Below are positions 35,009 through 43,860 of a stretch of 64,000 nucleotides of DNA, in pieces. The stretch spans positions 90,190 through 154,189 of the forward strand of contig JBCCHB010000011.1 in the NCBI GenBank assembly GCA_039028975.1. The letters are read 5' to 3'. The first letter of the stretch is position 1; every line of letters begins with the position of its first letter. The position numbers and the translations under genes are program-made. Source of the stretch: JAHBNG01 sp039028975. Lineage in GTDB: Bacteria; Chloroflexota; Anaerolineae; Caldilineales; Caldilineaceae. The notes under the pieces were generated by a model. That model was not told the DNA's origin and searched no databases. It saw only the letters and a program-made list of their open reading frames with translations.

Positions 35009-36202
35009 TTAGATGACACCTTTCTCTTTTAGGTTAGATAGTTGGTCGGATGAAATGCCATATTCGACTAAAATTTCGGTAGTATGTTGCCCAATTTCTG
35101 GCGTGGCACTGCGCACGTGAAAGGGGGTGTTGCTTAAGTTTACTCCTTGCCCTAAGATCTCAATAGATCCTAATGTCGGATGATCAACTGGCGCTGCCAT
35201 GCCCAGATGTTGTACTTGGGGATCGTCAAAGGTTTCGTTGATGGCGTTGACTGGACCACAGGGAACGCCGGCTTCGTTGAGCAGCTCCACCCATTCTAGG
35301 GTAGTCTTGGTGCAGGTGATCTCAGCGATTTGGGCGTTCATCTCATCCCGGTTTTCATAGCGGGCTGCCCCCGTCTCAAATTTGGGGTCAGTGAGCCAAT
35401 CTTCTCGCCCTAGCGATTGGCAAAAGCGAATATAGATGGGTTGTCCACCTGTCGCCAAATTGATGTGACCATCTTTTGTTGGATAAAGACCAGTTGGCAC
35501 GCCAGTGGGATGATAATTTCCCGCTTGCTGGGGAACATGATCATTCATCAACCAACGCACGGCCTGGAAATCTAGCATGGCCACTTGAGCCTGTAGAAGC
35601 GACGTGTCTACCCATTGCCCTTCCCCAGATTCTTCCCTCCCCAGTAGTGCCACAAGGATACCTATCGCACAGTAAAGTCCCGCCGTCAGATCCGCCAAGG
35701 GAATTCCTGCTCGTACTGGTCCCTGGCCAGGCATCCCAGTGATAGACATGAGGCCGCCCATGCCTTGGGCCACCTGATCATAACCAGGGAGATTCCCATA
35801 TGGCCCATCTTGTCCGAAACCAGAGATGCTGCCATAAACCAAACGGGGATTGATGGCCTTGAGCGATTCATAATCGATCCCTAGCCGATGCTTGACGGCA
35901 GGCCGAAAATTCTCTACCACGACATCTGCGGCTTTAACCATATTTAGAAATACATCTAACCCCTCTGGCGCTTTGAGGTTCAAGGTCATGCTGCGCTTGT
36001 TGCGGTGTAGGTTTTGGAAATCGTGACCATGTCGGGGGCCACCCAGCGTATTTTTATCATTGGGGTCTGGCGGCATCTCGATCTTGATGACGTTGGCTCC
36101 CCAATCGGCCAACTGGCGGACAGCGGTAGGGCCGGAGCGAACGCGGGTTAGATCCAGGACTTTGAATCGAGAGAGGGGAAGTTGGGTGTTGGCTTGGGGC
36201 AT
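35009..36202 (-). CDS. CaiB/BaiF-family CoA-transferase
   Basis: 397 residues, family III CoA-transferase length. Begins FKVLDLTRVRSGPTAVRQLADWGANVIKIE, the standard opening (LDLTR...GP). IPLADLTAGLY near residue 177 carries the catalytic Asp. The family moves CoA from a donor thioester to carnitine, formate, itaconate, bile-acid-like or other acids. It is first in a two-gene operon with the crotonase at 34212. Its upstream spacer (36203-36501) carries a palindromic repeat and no gene. Confidence 0.92.
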   Translation of the reverse strand: MPQANTQLPLSRFKVLDLTRVRSGPTAVRQLADWGANVIKIEMPPDPNDKNTLGGPRHGHDFQNLHRNKRSMTLNLKAPEGLDVFLNMVKAADVVVENFRPAVKHRLGIDYESLKAINPRLVYGSISGFGQDGPYGNLPGYDQVAQGMGGLMSITGMPGQGPVRAGIPLADLTAGLYCAIGILVALLGREESGEGQWVDTSLLQAQVAMLDFQAVRWLMNDHVPQQAGNYHPTGVPTGLYPTKDGHINLATGGQPIYIRFCQSLGREDWLTDPKFETGAARYENRDEMNAQIAEITCTKTTLEWVELLNEAGVPCGPVNAINETFDDPQVQHLGMAAPVDHPTLGSIEILGQGVNLSNTPFHVRSATPEIGQHTTEILVEYGISSDQLSNLKEKGVI

Positions 36203-36253
36203 AATGGCTCTCTTTCGTTAGCAAATTGCGTAACAGATTGACTATGCATTTGG

Positions 36254-36356
36254 TTTTATAGCAGTAGCATAAAAGTCACGCATAGCTCGTTCAGGTAGCA
36301 CGCCCCGTGCGGTTCTGCCCTTGTGCTTGACTTTTACAGAACTGCGTTTTATAAAA
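36254..36356. repeat. Palindromic element with imperfect inverted ends
   Basis: About 103 bp between the CoA-transferase and GNAT genes. Left end TTTTATA-GCAGT-4-TAAAAGTCACGCA; right end is the inverse with a 4-bp insert. An inner hairpin GCACG-CCC-CGTGC lies in the middle. It has the size of repeat families A and B and a TATA-rich end, but a different body. Confidence 0.6.
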
Positions 36357-36501
36357 TTCTCGTTCCTAAGTGACCTTTCCCAGTCTTCAAGGGGACAAGC
36401 TGGCTGCGGATTACTGATTTTGATTGAGTCTACAAATCATCTATGATATACTGGAACCATGAAATAATATAATTTTCGTCAGTGTAGCTTAACCATACTC
36501 G

Positions 36502-37563
36502 ATGATGAATCAAGATATTATGCCCATCCGCCCTATCCAACTACCTCACGATTTCTTACCGCTGGCCGATGCCATAACCGCAAGTTTTCAGTACCCAGAA
36601 AATGAAGAGTGGAGTATCCAGCCTGACGAAAAGGCCGATATCGTTGAACAGGTTCGTATGATGCGTCGTCTTTGGCCACTGGTTAAACTCTTGCAACGAA
36701 TTTCGCCTTCATTGCGAGATCTAATTACTGGTTATATTTGGGAGGAAGATGAGCAGATCGCAGGCATGGTGTTGCTCCACCGCATAGGCGCAACTGAAAA
36801 CTGGATTATTGGTACAGTAGGGGTGCTGCCGGCATACCGACGTCGAGGTATGGCCCGCCAGCTAGTGGAGGGTGGGCTCAAGCTGATTCGCGAAAAGGAA
36901 GGCAAGAAAGTCATCTTGAGCGTAATCGATGGCAATGAGCCAGCGCGGTCACTTTATGAGAGCGTGGGCTTTCAACAATACAGCGGTACTGTTGAGTTTG
37001 AGCTAAAACCAAATGAATCTACCGGCTACAAAACCGGATACAAAAATGAAGGTCAATGGCCGCTAGAGGAACCAACGCTACCCAGCGGATATCGGCAAGC
37101 ACCCCTAGGGCGCTTTGAGTGGCAACCTCGCTACAAGTTGATTAAACGTATTGCACCAGAGTTGGTTCAAACGTACGAGGCCATTGATGAGAAACGGTAT
37201 CGACCCACGACTGCTAGACGCTTGCTTGGCTTCCTCTTTGCATTCATCGGGTCAATTCAGGGCAAGCGTCAGGAACGATTCGCCATATGGACGGAGAGTG
37301 ATAATCAAGTCGTTGCCGTAGGGAAATGCTCGGGCTCTACGCGTGGTGATGGGTTTAGCGACCTTGACATTACCTTGGATGCCAACCATGATGCTCTGGC
37401 CCCTTATCTGGTTCGGTACCAGCTAATACAGGCTTTACGCATTAATCCTAAACATCGGGTTTCTCTATCCGTCGATCAATGGATGAGCAGCATCGTTGCC
37501 GCAGCAGAGGAGGCTGGCTTTGTCCGGCGGCAGGAGGATTGCAGTATGGGATTGACACTATAA
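36502..37563 (+). CDS. GNAT-family acetyltransferase, tandem-domain type
   Basis: 353 residues. The first half is a GNAT domain with acetyl-CoA motif VGVLPAYRRRGMARQLVEGG near residue 110 and LYESVGFQQY closing it. The second half (residues about 190-353) looks like a second, degenerate GNAT fold: LDITLDANHDALAPYLVRYQLIQAL and SIVAAAEEAGFVRR take the places of the motif A helix and the last strand. The substrate is unknown. Its stop overlaps the stop of the convergent MFS gene by six bases, so no terminator separates them. Confidence 0.85.
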   Translation: MMNQDIMPIRPIQLPHDFLPLADAITASFQYPENEEWSIQPDEKADIVEQVRMMRRLWPLVKLLQRISPSLRDLITGYIWEEDEQIAGMVLLHRIGATENWIIGTVGVLPAYRRRGMARQLVEGGLKLIREKEGKKVILSVIDGNEPARSLYESVGFQQYSGTVEFELKPNESTGYKTGYKNEGQWPLEEPTLPSGYRQAPLGRFEWQPRYKLIKRIAPELVQTYEAIDEKRYRPTTARRLLGFLFAFIGSIQGKRQERFAIWTESDNQVVAVGKCSGSTRGDGFSDLDITLDANHDALAPYLVRYQLIQALRINPKHRVSLSVDQWMSSIVAAAEEAGFVRRQEDCSMGLTL

Positions 37564-38847
37564 CTTGCTTACTAGGCTTCCAGACACGCTCTCTCTGGCA
37601 TACTCTCCCCTTGGCACTCGAAAGTACCCAGCAAACATCACTGCCCCAGCAACTGCCAGCCCTGCCCCGGTCAGGAAGAGTCCCTTGTACCCCATGGTTA
37701 CAATCAGATATCCACCACCAAAGGCCATAATCGAGTAGCCCAGCCCCATGGCAGTTGATACGACGCCCGCAGTCAGTGAACGCCAATCCAAGGCCACTAT
37801 CTCCATCTGATAAGAGTTGAGCACGGCCCTGGTCATGGATCTCATACCCACTACACCTAAGAAACCAATACCTGCAGTGATCCAATGGGGGATTAAGGCC
37901 ATCAGTATGAGACCTACGGCAATACCCGCTGTGCCCCAGACAATCGTTGCACTCTTGCCCAGGCGATTAACCAGTGCAGGGGCAGCCAATGCAGCGGGGA
38001 TAGCCAATACTTGGCTTAAGGCGGTCAGCGCACCAATCCGAGGTGTAGAGACACCCAGCTCGGCATCTAAGTAAATGTTGAAGAAGGAGCGGGCTGCGCT
38101 CTCACTTCCATTGCGACAAAGCGCGGTAAGCGCGAGCAACCCGATGATAACGAATAGTCCGATCTGTGTATCAGGCTGAACCTTGTCTACTTTTTCTGCT
38201 GCAGATGGGATTTGTTCTCCCTCGCTGGTTGTTAGCAGGGCAATAACTGCTGGAGCAATGATTAGGCCGCCAATGTAAAGGGGATAACGGTAGGGAGCAG
38301 GGCCATCCACGTTCAGTTCCAAAAGTGAAGCAAATGCATCTGGCATCATCCCGGCAATTAGGCTGCCGATAAAGCCAGCAAGTCCAGACAAGGCGACCTG
38401 AATGGAGAAGACATAGTCTCGATCTGCTGGTGCCGACACGGCCACCAAATAGGGCATATAGTTGACAGCGTATAGAGCAAACCCAAAGCCGCCCAACAAC
38501 CGGGTGCCCAAAATGAAGCTTGCTTGCCAAGTTGTCGACAAGAACTCGGCCAGCGGAATCACCCCGACACTGACTCCCACGATTGTGACACCTGCAATGA
38601 CCACCCGTCGATTGCCCCAATAGCTACCCATTGCGCCGGCGGGTAGAGACGAAAGGGCAAAGGCCAGAGCCGTACTGGCAGCAACCCAGCCTATAAAGAC
38701 AGGGCCATACCCTAATCGCAATAGGTAGAGGTTGAGTAAAACGGCAACAATGCCAATATAGCTAAAGCCGATCATGAAAGAGGTGATCAGATACATACGG
38801 ATATCATGGCTAAAGCGGCTAAAAGCGTTCAAATAGGTGGCAAGCAT
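37558..38847 (-). CDS. MFS transporter
   Basis: About 429 residues with 12 predicted helices. Helix 2-3 loop GSYWGNRRVVIAG fits the MFS motif between helices 2 and 3, and RLGKSATIVWGTAG is the matching loop in the second half. I chose ATG 38847: the more upstream ATG (38934) would start inside the neighbouring dioxygenase gene and add 29 non-membrane residues. It is co-oriented and nearly contiguous with the PhyH gene at 38858, so it probably imports that enzyme's substrate or exports a product. Confidence 0.88.
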   Translation of the reverse strand: MLATYLNAFSRFSHDIRMYLITSFMIGFSYIGIVAVLLNLYLLRLGYGPVFIGWVAASTALAFALSSLPAGAMGSYWGNRRVVIAGVTIVGVSVGVIPLAEFLSTTWQASFILGTRLLGGFGFALYAVNYMPYLVAVSAPADRDYVFSIQVALSGLAGFIGSLIAGMMPDAFASLLELNVDGPAPYRYPLYIGGLIIAPAVIALLTTSEGEQIPSAAEKVDKVQPDTQIGLFVIIGLLALTALCRNGSESAARSFFNIYLDAELGVSTPRIGALTALSQVLAIPAALAAPALVNRLGKSATIVWGTAGIAVGLILMALIPHWITAGIGFLGVVGMRSMTRAVLNSYQMEIVALDWRSLTAGVVSTAMGLGYSIMAFGGGYLIVTMGYKGLFLTGAGLAVAGAVMFAGYFRVPRGEYARESVSGSLVSKL

Positions 38848-38857
38848 AAGAGCAATT

Positions 38858-39664
38858 TTACCTCTGGTGGTTCCACTCCTCACACCCTTGGAACGCCATG
38901 TGCTCTTCAGGATCAAACTGAGGTCGTGGTGCATAGACGTTGGCTACGGTCGGCTCAACTGGGCCACGGCACAAAATATTCTCATGCTTCTCTTTCTTTA
39001 CCCATGTCGTTGGGGGAACGTAGCGAAGCGTTAAACCCACCCGCCACTCATCAGAAGTGTTGACGTTGGAGCCGTGGATAATATGGGGATTGTGCATGGA
39101 GACATCGCCCGCATTCAGCTCAATATCTACAGCTTGAGAGTCATCAATCTGGTCAGGATGGATGGCGCTACCCAAGACATACTCATTGGTATCTAGCTCA
39201 ATCATTTCCCTTCGCTTAAGCAGGCGAGAATTCTGGGTTCCTGGCAAGACCCGCATACAGCCGTTCTCCTTTTTGGAGTCGCTGGCAGCCAGCCAAAGTG
39301 TGGTCACCTCCATGGGTTCCAATGGCCAGTAGGAGCCATCTTGGTGCCACCCAACAGCTTGGCCAGTGCGAGGGCGTTTGGCAATGTAATGAGCACCAAA
39401 TAAGACGATATTGGGTCCAATGAACTGCTCGACCACGTCCATAAGGCGATCATCAGCACCCAGCCGATGCATGAATGGATCATGAGCCAGCAGGTTATGA
39501 TGCAACTGTTCAGGACGCACGCCGCGATTTTTCTCTAGCAGCCAATGGACATGGGCCACCGTTTCAGCGGCCAGGTCGGCATCAATCACGTTGCGAATGA
39601 TGACGTATCCGTTTTCGTCATATTCCTCTTTGTATGTAGTTGTTGCTGGTTCAGCTAACATCAT
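38858..39664 (-). CDS. Phytanoyl-CoA dioxygenase family protein (PhyH, 1 of 3)
   Basis: 268 residues. The Fe(II)/2-oxoglutarate triad is complete: GWHQDGSYW (His-x-Asp) and NPHIIHGSN (distal His), with a following Arg (WRVGLTLRYV) for 2-oxoglutarate. VLPGTQNS is the usual strand motif. AAAGGA precedes the start. Members hydroxylate diverse small molecules; the substrate is not predictable here. First of a minus-strand group containing three different PhyH proteins, an MFS transporter and an esterase. Confidence 0.9.
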   Translation of the reverse strand: MMLAEPATTTYKEEYDENGYVIIRNVIDADLAAETVAHVHWLLEKNRGVRPEQLHHNLLAHDPFMHRLGADDRLMDVVEQFIGPNIVLFGAHYIAKRPRTGQAVGWHQDGSYWPLEPMEVTTLWLAASDSKKENGCMRVLPGTQNSRLLKRREMIELDTNEYVLGSAIHPDQIDDSQAVDIELNAGDVSMHNPHIIHGSNVNTSDEWRVGLTLRYVPPTTWVKKEKHENILCRGPVEPTVANVYAPRPQFDPEEHMAFQGCEEWNHQR

Positions 39665-39715
39665 ATATTTTCCTTTATCGTTAGTAATTCGTGAGCCATC
39701 CCAATCAGTATTGTG

Positions 39716-40081
39716 TTATTTGGCAGATCGAAGCCACCAAAACCAAAAGAGTGAAAAGATCAGATCACCAGACGCAAGCCCCAATAGCAATGCAGAAATG
39801 GTGCTAGACATCCACAATCCGACCGCCAGTACGAAGACACCTAACTTTCCAATGGCTCCAAAATAGACCATAGATCTGACTGGTTCAGCTTGCATACCTA
39901 ACCAAGCATATGCACCGCCAAAAAGCGCAATCATATAAGCCGTCATGCCAGCATAAAGAGGATGGACGGTATCCGGTAGACCCATGGATTGACCTAAGTA
40001 CGATCCAGGGAACAGAAGCAATAGCGCGGCGCCCAGATTGAAGAATGCGCTAAGCCAAAGAGTAAATTTAATTGCCCACAT
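39716..40081 (-). CDS. Small four-helix membrane protein, unknown
   Basis: About 121 residues with four helices (FTLWLSAFFNLGAALLLLF, MTAYMIALFGGAYAWLGM, GAIGKLGVFVLAVGLWM, ALLLGLASGDLIFSLFWFWWL). I do not recognise the family. ATG 40081 is favoured; an ATG at 40105 would increase the overlap with the upstream PhyH gene, which ends at 40068. The overlap implies translational coupling with that dioxygenase. Confidence 0.65.
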   Translation of the reverse strand: MWAIKFTLWLSAFFNLGAALLLLFPGSYLGQSMGLPDTVHPLYAGMTAYMIALFGGAYAWLGMQAEPVRSMVYFGAIGKLGVFVLAVGLWMSSTISALLLGLASGDLIFSLFWFWWLRSAK

Positions 40082-40820
40082 TTCTTGGTTTCCATTGTTT
40101 GGCACCCATCAACTGCTGAACCAACTCCGGGGGATCCTCTAACTCGGCCAGTTGGCCCTGCATATCCTCCTGCGGTATAAAACAGGGACGCATATACATA
40201 CCTAGCAATGCTGATCGCATCTTGTCAGTGCTGTTGGGTCGGGCCGTATGCCAGCAGGCACCATGCATGACCATGATGCTACCCCGCACGCCCGTCAGAA
40301 TTTTGGCTTCATCTATCCAGCCTATCTCCCGTTTCGGTGGTGGGCATAATCGCTTATGGCTCTTAGGCAGCACACCTGTACCGCCATTCTCTTCTGTAAA
40401 ATCATCAAGTAGCCAGAGCGTCTGGCCAGCAATGCGTCCCGTGGGCCAGGGTGGCGTGATGGACCAGTAGGGATAGTCTGAATGCCAGCCAAAGCGGTCG
40501 AAACCGGGGTAGGCTGTATTGGCCGACCAGGTTGAGCAGATGGTGTCCTCACCTAAGTAGTTGCGCCAGAAGGCAACGACAAAAGGATGAACCATCAGCT
40601 CGAGAAAGATAGGATGCTTTACTGCAATACGACCGACCCGTTGGGTTTTGGCAACTCGATCCGACTCGGTCGACTCGCCTTCTAAGAGCTTTTCAAGCAC
40701 ATTCCGTGCCTCGTCTGCCTTTTCTGGCGTGATGACAGAGGGAATGATGACATAGCCATTCTCATCCAGTTGGGTGGCCAGTGAATCTAAGTTGGTTTGG
40801 TCAAGTTGAGGTAAATTCAT
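40068..40820 (-). CDS. Phytanoyl-CoA dioxygenase family protein (PhyH, 2 of 3)
   Basis: 250 residues. FGWHSDYPYW gives the His-x-Asp pair and HGACWHTARPN the distal His; VLPKSHKRL and RSALLGMYMRP are typical. It begins with the common DENGYVIIPSVITPEKAD opening of the family. It overlaps the small membrane-protein gene downstream. Substrate unknown. Confidence 0.9.
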   Translation of the reverse strand: MNLPQLDQTNLDSLATQLDENGYVIIPSVITPEKADEARNVLEKLLEGESTESDRVAKTQRVGRIAVKHPIFLELMVHPFVVAFWRNYLGEDTICSTWSANTAYPGFDRFGWHSDYPYWSITPPWPTGRIAGQTLWLLDDFTEENGGTGVLPKSHKRLCPPPKREIGWIDEAKILTGVRGSIMVMHGACWHTARPNSTDKMRSALLGMYMRPCFIPQEDMQGQLAELEDPPELVQQLMGAKQWKPRNVGN

Positions 40821-40910
40821 GTGAGGTATCCAAAGGTTTTGCTATTGTCTACGAGAGAATGGGCAAATCTGAGGGGATTTATCGAACTATATACTGGCGG
40901 TTGTGATAAA

Positions 40911-40948
40911 TTAACACCGTTACCCGAGAGAAAAAATGTTAACTTATG
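40911..40948. repeat. Repeat family D, copy 1
   Basis: TTAACACCGTTACCCGAGAG, an A run, then TGTTAACTTATG. The ends TTAACA and TGTTAA pair as an inverted repeat. A related copy lies directly after the stop codon at 63573. Located between two minus-strand dioxygenase genes. Confidence 0.6.
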
Positions 40949-40976
40949 CCGAACCTGAATATAATGTGCTAGCTCG

Positions 40977-41804
40977 TCAACGAGGCTCTGGTCTGGCGTA
41001 GAACAACCTGCGCTGTTCGTCATCATATCGCTCGCGTGTCTCAGGCAGCAGAAAGGCATCCTGCTCCATAGTAGCAATGTTTTGAGACTTCATCCAAAAT
41101 GGCCCATACCCAACATGAAGCGTTTTGCGGGTCTTTTCACTCTTATTGGGGAAACCACCATGGCGCAAATTTTCCGTAAAAAGAATGGCATCACCGGCCT
41201 TCACAGGAAGTGGAATCATGCCCGGCTCTTCATCGGGCGGAACATGACTATATGGAGATGATAGGTTGCTTTTGTGGGTTCCTGGGACCACACAGAAGGC
41301 TCCTTCATCCACATCCACATCATGGACGAAGTAGATCATACGCACCATCATGCAATCAATCCCCTTGTCATTAAAAGCATAGCGATACTTTTGAGAAAGT
41401 GGGCCACCCATGTGAGTACCCGAATAATTTCCGCTGTACCGTACCCGCAATTCTGAATTGTTGATAGTAGGCCGCTCCTGCACGATCGCCCCAATGTATT
41501 CCATCGTTTTAGGGTGGTTGACGAGCATGTCAAATGCTGAATCAAAGTTAAAAAAGTCCTCAATAAGCAGGGTCAACCCGCCTGACTTGTCCGATGCGTT
41601 GACATGATAGCCAAATTCCTCATTGCGATGATACTCGAGTCCCCATGGTGCAGTCAGCCGTTGGGGTAGATCTTTATTTTGCATGGCATGAGCTTCTAAC
41701 CGATCCACCGCATACGCGAGAGTGCCTACCTGTTCCTGGGTCAAGAAGTCGGGAATGACAATATAGCCGGTGCGGTCAAATTCGTATAGTTCGTGTTGGT
41801 TCAT
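40977..41804 (-). CDS. PhyH-like dioxygenase with a His-x-Gly site (3 of 3)
   Basis: About 275 residues from ATG 41804 (AGGAT upstream); a longer frame to 41927 has no family similarity in its first 41 residues. FDRTGYIVIPDFLTQEQV opens it and CVVPGTHKSN is the usual strand. The metal site differs: where His-x-Asp is expected the protein reads GTHMGGP (His131, Gly133), with distal His about 215 and Arg 226 present. A His-x-Gly or His-x-Ala pattern is known from Fe/2-oxoglutarate halogenases. Some PhyH subfamilies also appear to have HGG here, so halogenation is only a possibility. Confidence 0.82.
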   Translation of the reverse strand: MNQHELYEFDRTGYIVIPDFLTQEQVGTLAYAVDRLEAHAMQNKDLPQRLTAPWGLEYHRNEEFGYHVNASDKSGGLTLLIEDFFNFDSAFDMLVNHPKTMEYIGAIVQERPTINNSELRVRYSGNYSGTHMGGPLSQKYRYAFNDKGIDCMMVRMIYFVHDVDVDEGAFCVVPGTHKSNLSSPYSHVPPDEEPGMIPLPVKAGDAILFTENLRHGGFPNKSEKTRKTLHVGYGPFWMKSQNIATMEQDAFLLPETRERYDDEQRRLFYARPEPR

Positions 41805-41923
41805 TGTAGAATCCTGTTGCGTAATTCGTGGTGCGTCGTGCGTGTACTGACTCCTGATGATTATGCTATATTGGGATGTTTGTTTGTCCGATGTGAATCT
41901 GTGATCTTTCAACTCTTCAGCCT

Positions 41924-42658
41924 TCAACCCTTATGCTCAGCAACCCAATCGATATAGCGCTCACGCATGTCTGGTGAGAATTGATGTCCAACTGCCTCAT
42001 CGACAAAGTGTTGGGCTTGGCCACCTGCCTCATTGATCAGGCGAATCGTCTCTGAATTGACGGCGGCTGGACAGTCTGTGTCTTGACCGCCATCCATGAA
42101 AAGGAGGGGCCGATCCACAAAACGTTCGGGATGGGATTGGGTGGCGTACTTCGCACACCACTCATCACACCAGGTGCCGGCTTGGGCTTGGCGACACCAC
42201 TCATCGGCTTGATAGAAGCTAGAGCGACCGATGACCGAGATCAGCGAGGCAAAGCGTTCGTCCTGAGCAAAGACCATTTGAGCAATCAGGCCACCCATGG
42301 AGACACCAGTGACTTGTGGATTTTGGCTGGAGACAGCGGGCAGGGCTAGGGCTGCATCGAGCAAACTAGGTGCTTCTTGTCGAGTGCGATCCATTGCGTC
42401 GCAAATAAAAGCCCATCCATTGAACATGGCGCGGAACCATGCGTCACTTCGCCTTTCGCCATGTTCCACGCAATCGGGTGCCACAATGGTAAAGCCGGCC
42501 GACGCAGCCTGCATCAGCGTCTGATCCGGTGTGTTGGCATCGCCCTTGTGTCCAGTCCAGCCGTGATAATGGAGGATAAGCGGTGTTTGGGTAAATCGAT
42601 CATCTTGCATGATGAGACATGGGATGTCGGTGAGCGTTTGGTTGGCAACGATGAGCAT
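41924..42658 (-). CDS. Alpha/beta hydrolase (YjfP-like esterase)
   Basis: About 244 residues from ATG 42658. An earlier ATG (42739) would overlap the upstream C39-like gene and is not needed. HYHGWTGHKGD is the oxyanion loop, GVSMGG the nucleophile elbow, DGGQDTDCP carries the acid and VGHQF the catalytic His. Cytoplasmic: no signal peptide. Probably an esterase of the catabolic group that includes the dioxygenases. Confidence 0.85.
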   Translation of the reverse strand: MLIVANQTLTDIPCLIMQDDRFTQTPLILHYHGWTGHKGDANTPDQTLMQAASAGFTIVAPDCVEHGERRSDAWFRAMFNGWAFICDAMDRTRQEAPSLLDAALALPAVSSQNPQVTGVSMGGLIAQMVFAQDERFASLISVIGRSSFYQADEWCRQAQAGTWCDEWCAKYATQSHPERFVDRPLLFMDGGQDTDCPAAVNSETIRLINEAGGQAQHFVDEAVGHQFSPDMRERYIDWVAEHKG

Positions 42659-42701
42659 GATGGGTTTGTCTTTTTGTTTAGCACAAGACAATGGCAAGAG
42701 T

Positions 42702-43163
42702 TTAATTGGGCAATGTAAGAATGGCGCACAGCAGATCAAACCGTAATTGTGCTAGTTCAAATTGGGTAAGTGGAATTGGATATCCGCCATCAGCAAAAGC
42801 TGGATCGTTGGCATATATGTGTGTATCATCCAAACCAATGACGACGATCACATGGTCGACCGATTGTGACCAGTACTTGAGAGGGGATGTATCGACCGAT
42901 GCAATAATGGGGATGCCTGATGAAAGATATGGTGGCATTTCTGAGGCAGGTAAATGTTCAATTGCAACAGAGAGGCCTACAGAATCCAACCTGCTGATAT
43001 TGCGAAAAGGTGTGCCAAATCTACGTGTACCCAATAGTCTAGTCAATCGCCGATAGGAGAGATTCTTGCCTAAATACCCTGCTACCATCTGTGTGCATAT
43101 GGGTAGACAATCAGACTGGTTGCGCTGCTGCAGATGTGAAACGGAGAGCAAGTTGTTCGGCAT
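42702..43163 (-). CDS. C39-like (papain-fold) cysteine peptidase domain protein
   Basis: 153 residues. Catalytic Cys lies in NQSDCLPICTQMVAGYL, the His in DHVIVVIGLDDTHIY and the supporting Asp in ANDPAF, the order and spacing of C39/papain-like peptidases. There is no transporter domain, signal peptide or ABC partner, unlike bacteriocin-processing C39 enzymes. The start overlaps the upstream 126-residue gene by 53 bases in another frame, and no ribosome site is visible, so translation is probably coupled. The pair may be a regulated protease with a propeptide-like or immunity partner. Confidence 0.75.
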   Translation of the reverse strand: MPNNLLSVSHLQQRNQSDCLPICTQMVAGYLGKNLSYRRLTRLLGTRRFGTPFRNISRLDSVGLSVAIEHLPASEMPPYLSSGIPIIASVDTSPLKYWSQSVDHVIVVIGLDDTHIYANDPAFADGGYPIPLTQFELAQLRFDLLCAILTLPN

Positions 43164-43488
43164 TATCTATTATAGTTTGAATAATCTCTGGCTGCGATGT
43201 ATCAATTTCGCCCAAAATTGGATCTACTTGGAGCATGCCTACTTTACCTACATCTCCAAAAGCAGGAAACGTCAAATGAATTGGGACTTGCCAATAAGTA
43301 TCATCACCTATGACAAAGGTGGGTTCTTCAGCGTGCATCTGGGTACTGATTTCCATATGTACATACTGATTGACTATTTGCTGGGCTTCTTCTGAAGATA
43401 TCCGAATCTCAATAGTTTTGTCAAAGGATAATGTAAGTACACCCGGTTCCTGAAATGTATATCCCTCAATTAGAACCTGTTCTAACAT
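43111..43488 (-). CDS. Small partner of the C39-like peptidase, unknown family
   Basis: About 126 residues from ATG 43488, chosen for the GAGGAG seven bases upstream. No signal or membrane helix. It has a beta-rich centre ending YWQVPIHLTFPAFGDVGKVG and MLQVDPILGEIDTS, reminiscent of PepSY-like inhibitory or propeptide folds (strand, turn, VDPxxGEI). It overlaps the peptidase gene, so the two proteins are probably made together. Inference: inhibitor, activator or substrate-adaptor of the peptidase. Confidence 0.65.
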   Translation of the reverse strand: MLEQVLIEGYTFQEPGVLTLSFDKTIEIRISSEEAQQIVNQYVHMEISTQMHAEEPTFVIGDDTYWQVPIHLTFPAFGDVGKVGMLQVDPILGEIDTSQPEIIQTIIDNAEQLALRFTSAAAQPV

Positions 43489-43740
43489 GTATGAACTCCT
43501 CATTTTGAAAAACCTGCAAAATACACTGTATTCAAAATTTTAATTTTGAATAGTTGCCTCGTAGGATCTATCTCCTGCAGACCAAAAATCGCCACCCATT
43601 TTTAAGTGAAGGGCTGGGATTTGCATCTCTTTAGCCCTGAATGGAAATGTTAGACATGTGGACGCATCCATGACCATGGCCGACAAGTGTAACCGAAATC
43701 AGAATTGTAGACAAGGAGCTTATGTAATAGTAGCGTTAAG

Positions 43741-43769
43741 TTGATTATGCATCAAATCTTCTGTATAAT
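43741..43769 (+). promoter_or_regulatory. Sigma-70-type promoter of the sensor/nuclease operon
   Basis: TTGATT, a 17-base spacer and a perfect TATAAT (43764-43769), about 90 bases before the GTG start at 43861. It is the cleanest housekeeping promoter in the window. The divergent spacer (43489-43860) has no gene. Confidence 0.8.
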
Positions 43770-43860
43770 CAAGCCAGCAAAAAATATGCAGAACAGGGTA
43801 ATTTTTCAGTGTTTAAATTGCAAATAACCTATCATCTTCGAGGTATTTAATCCTTACGTA

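Noticed and set aside
41805..41927. N-terminal extension of the third PhyH protein
   Set aside because: The 41 extra residues lack family similarity and would overlap the esterase gene upstream. ATG 41804 has an AGGAT site and the normal family start.
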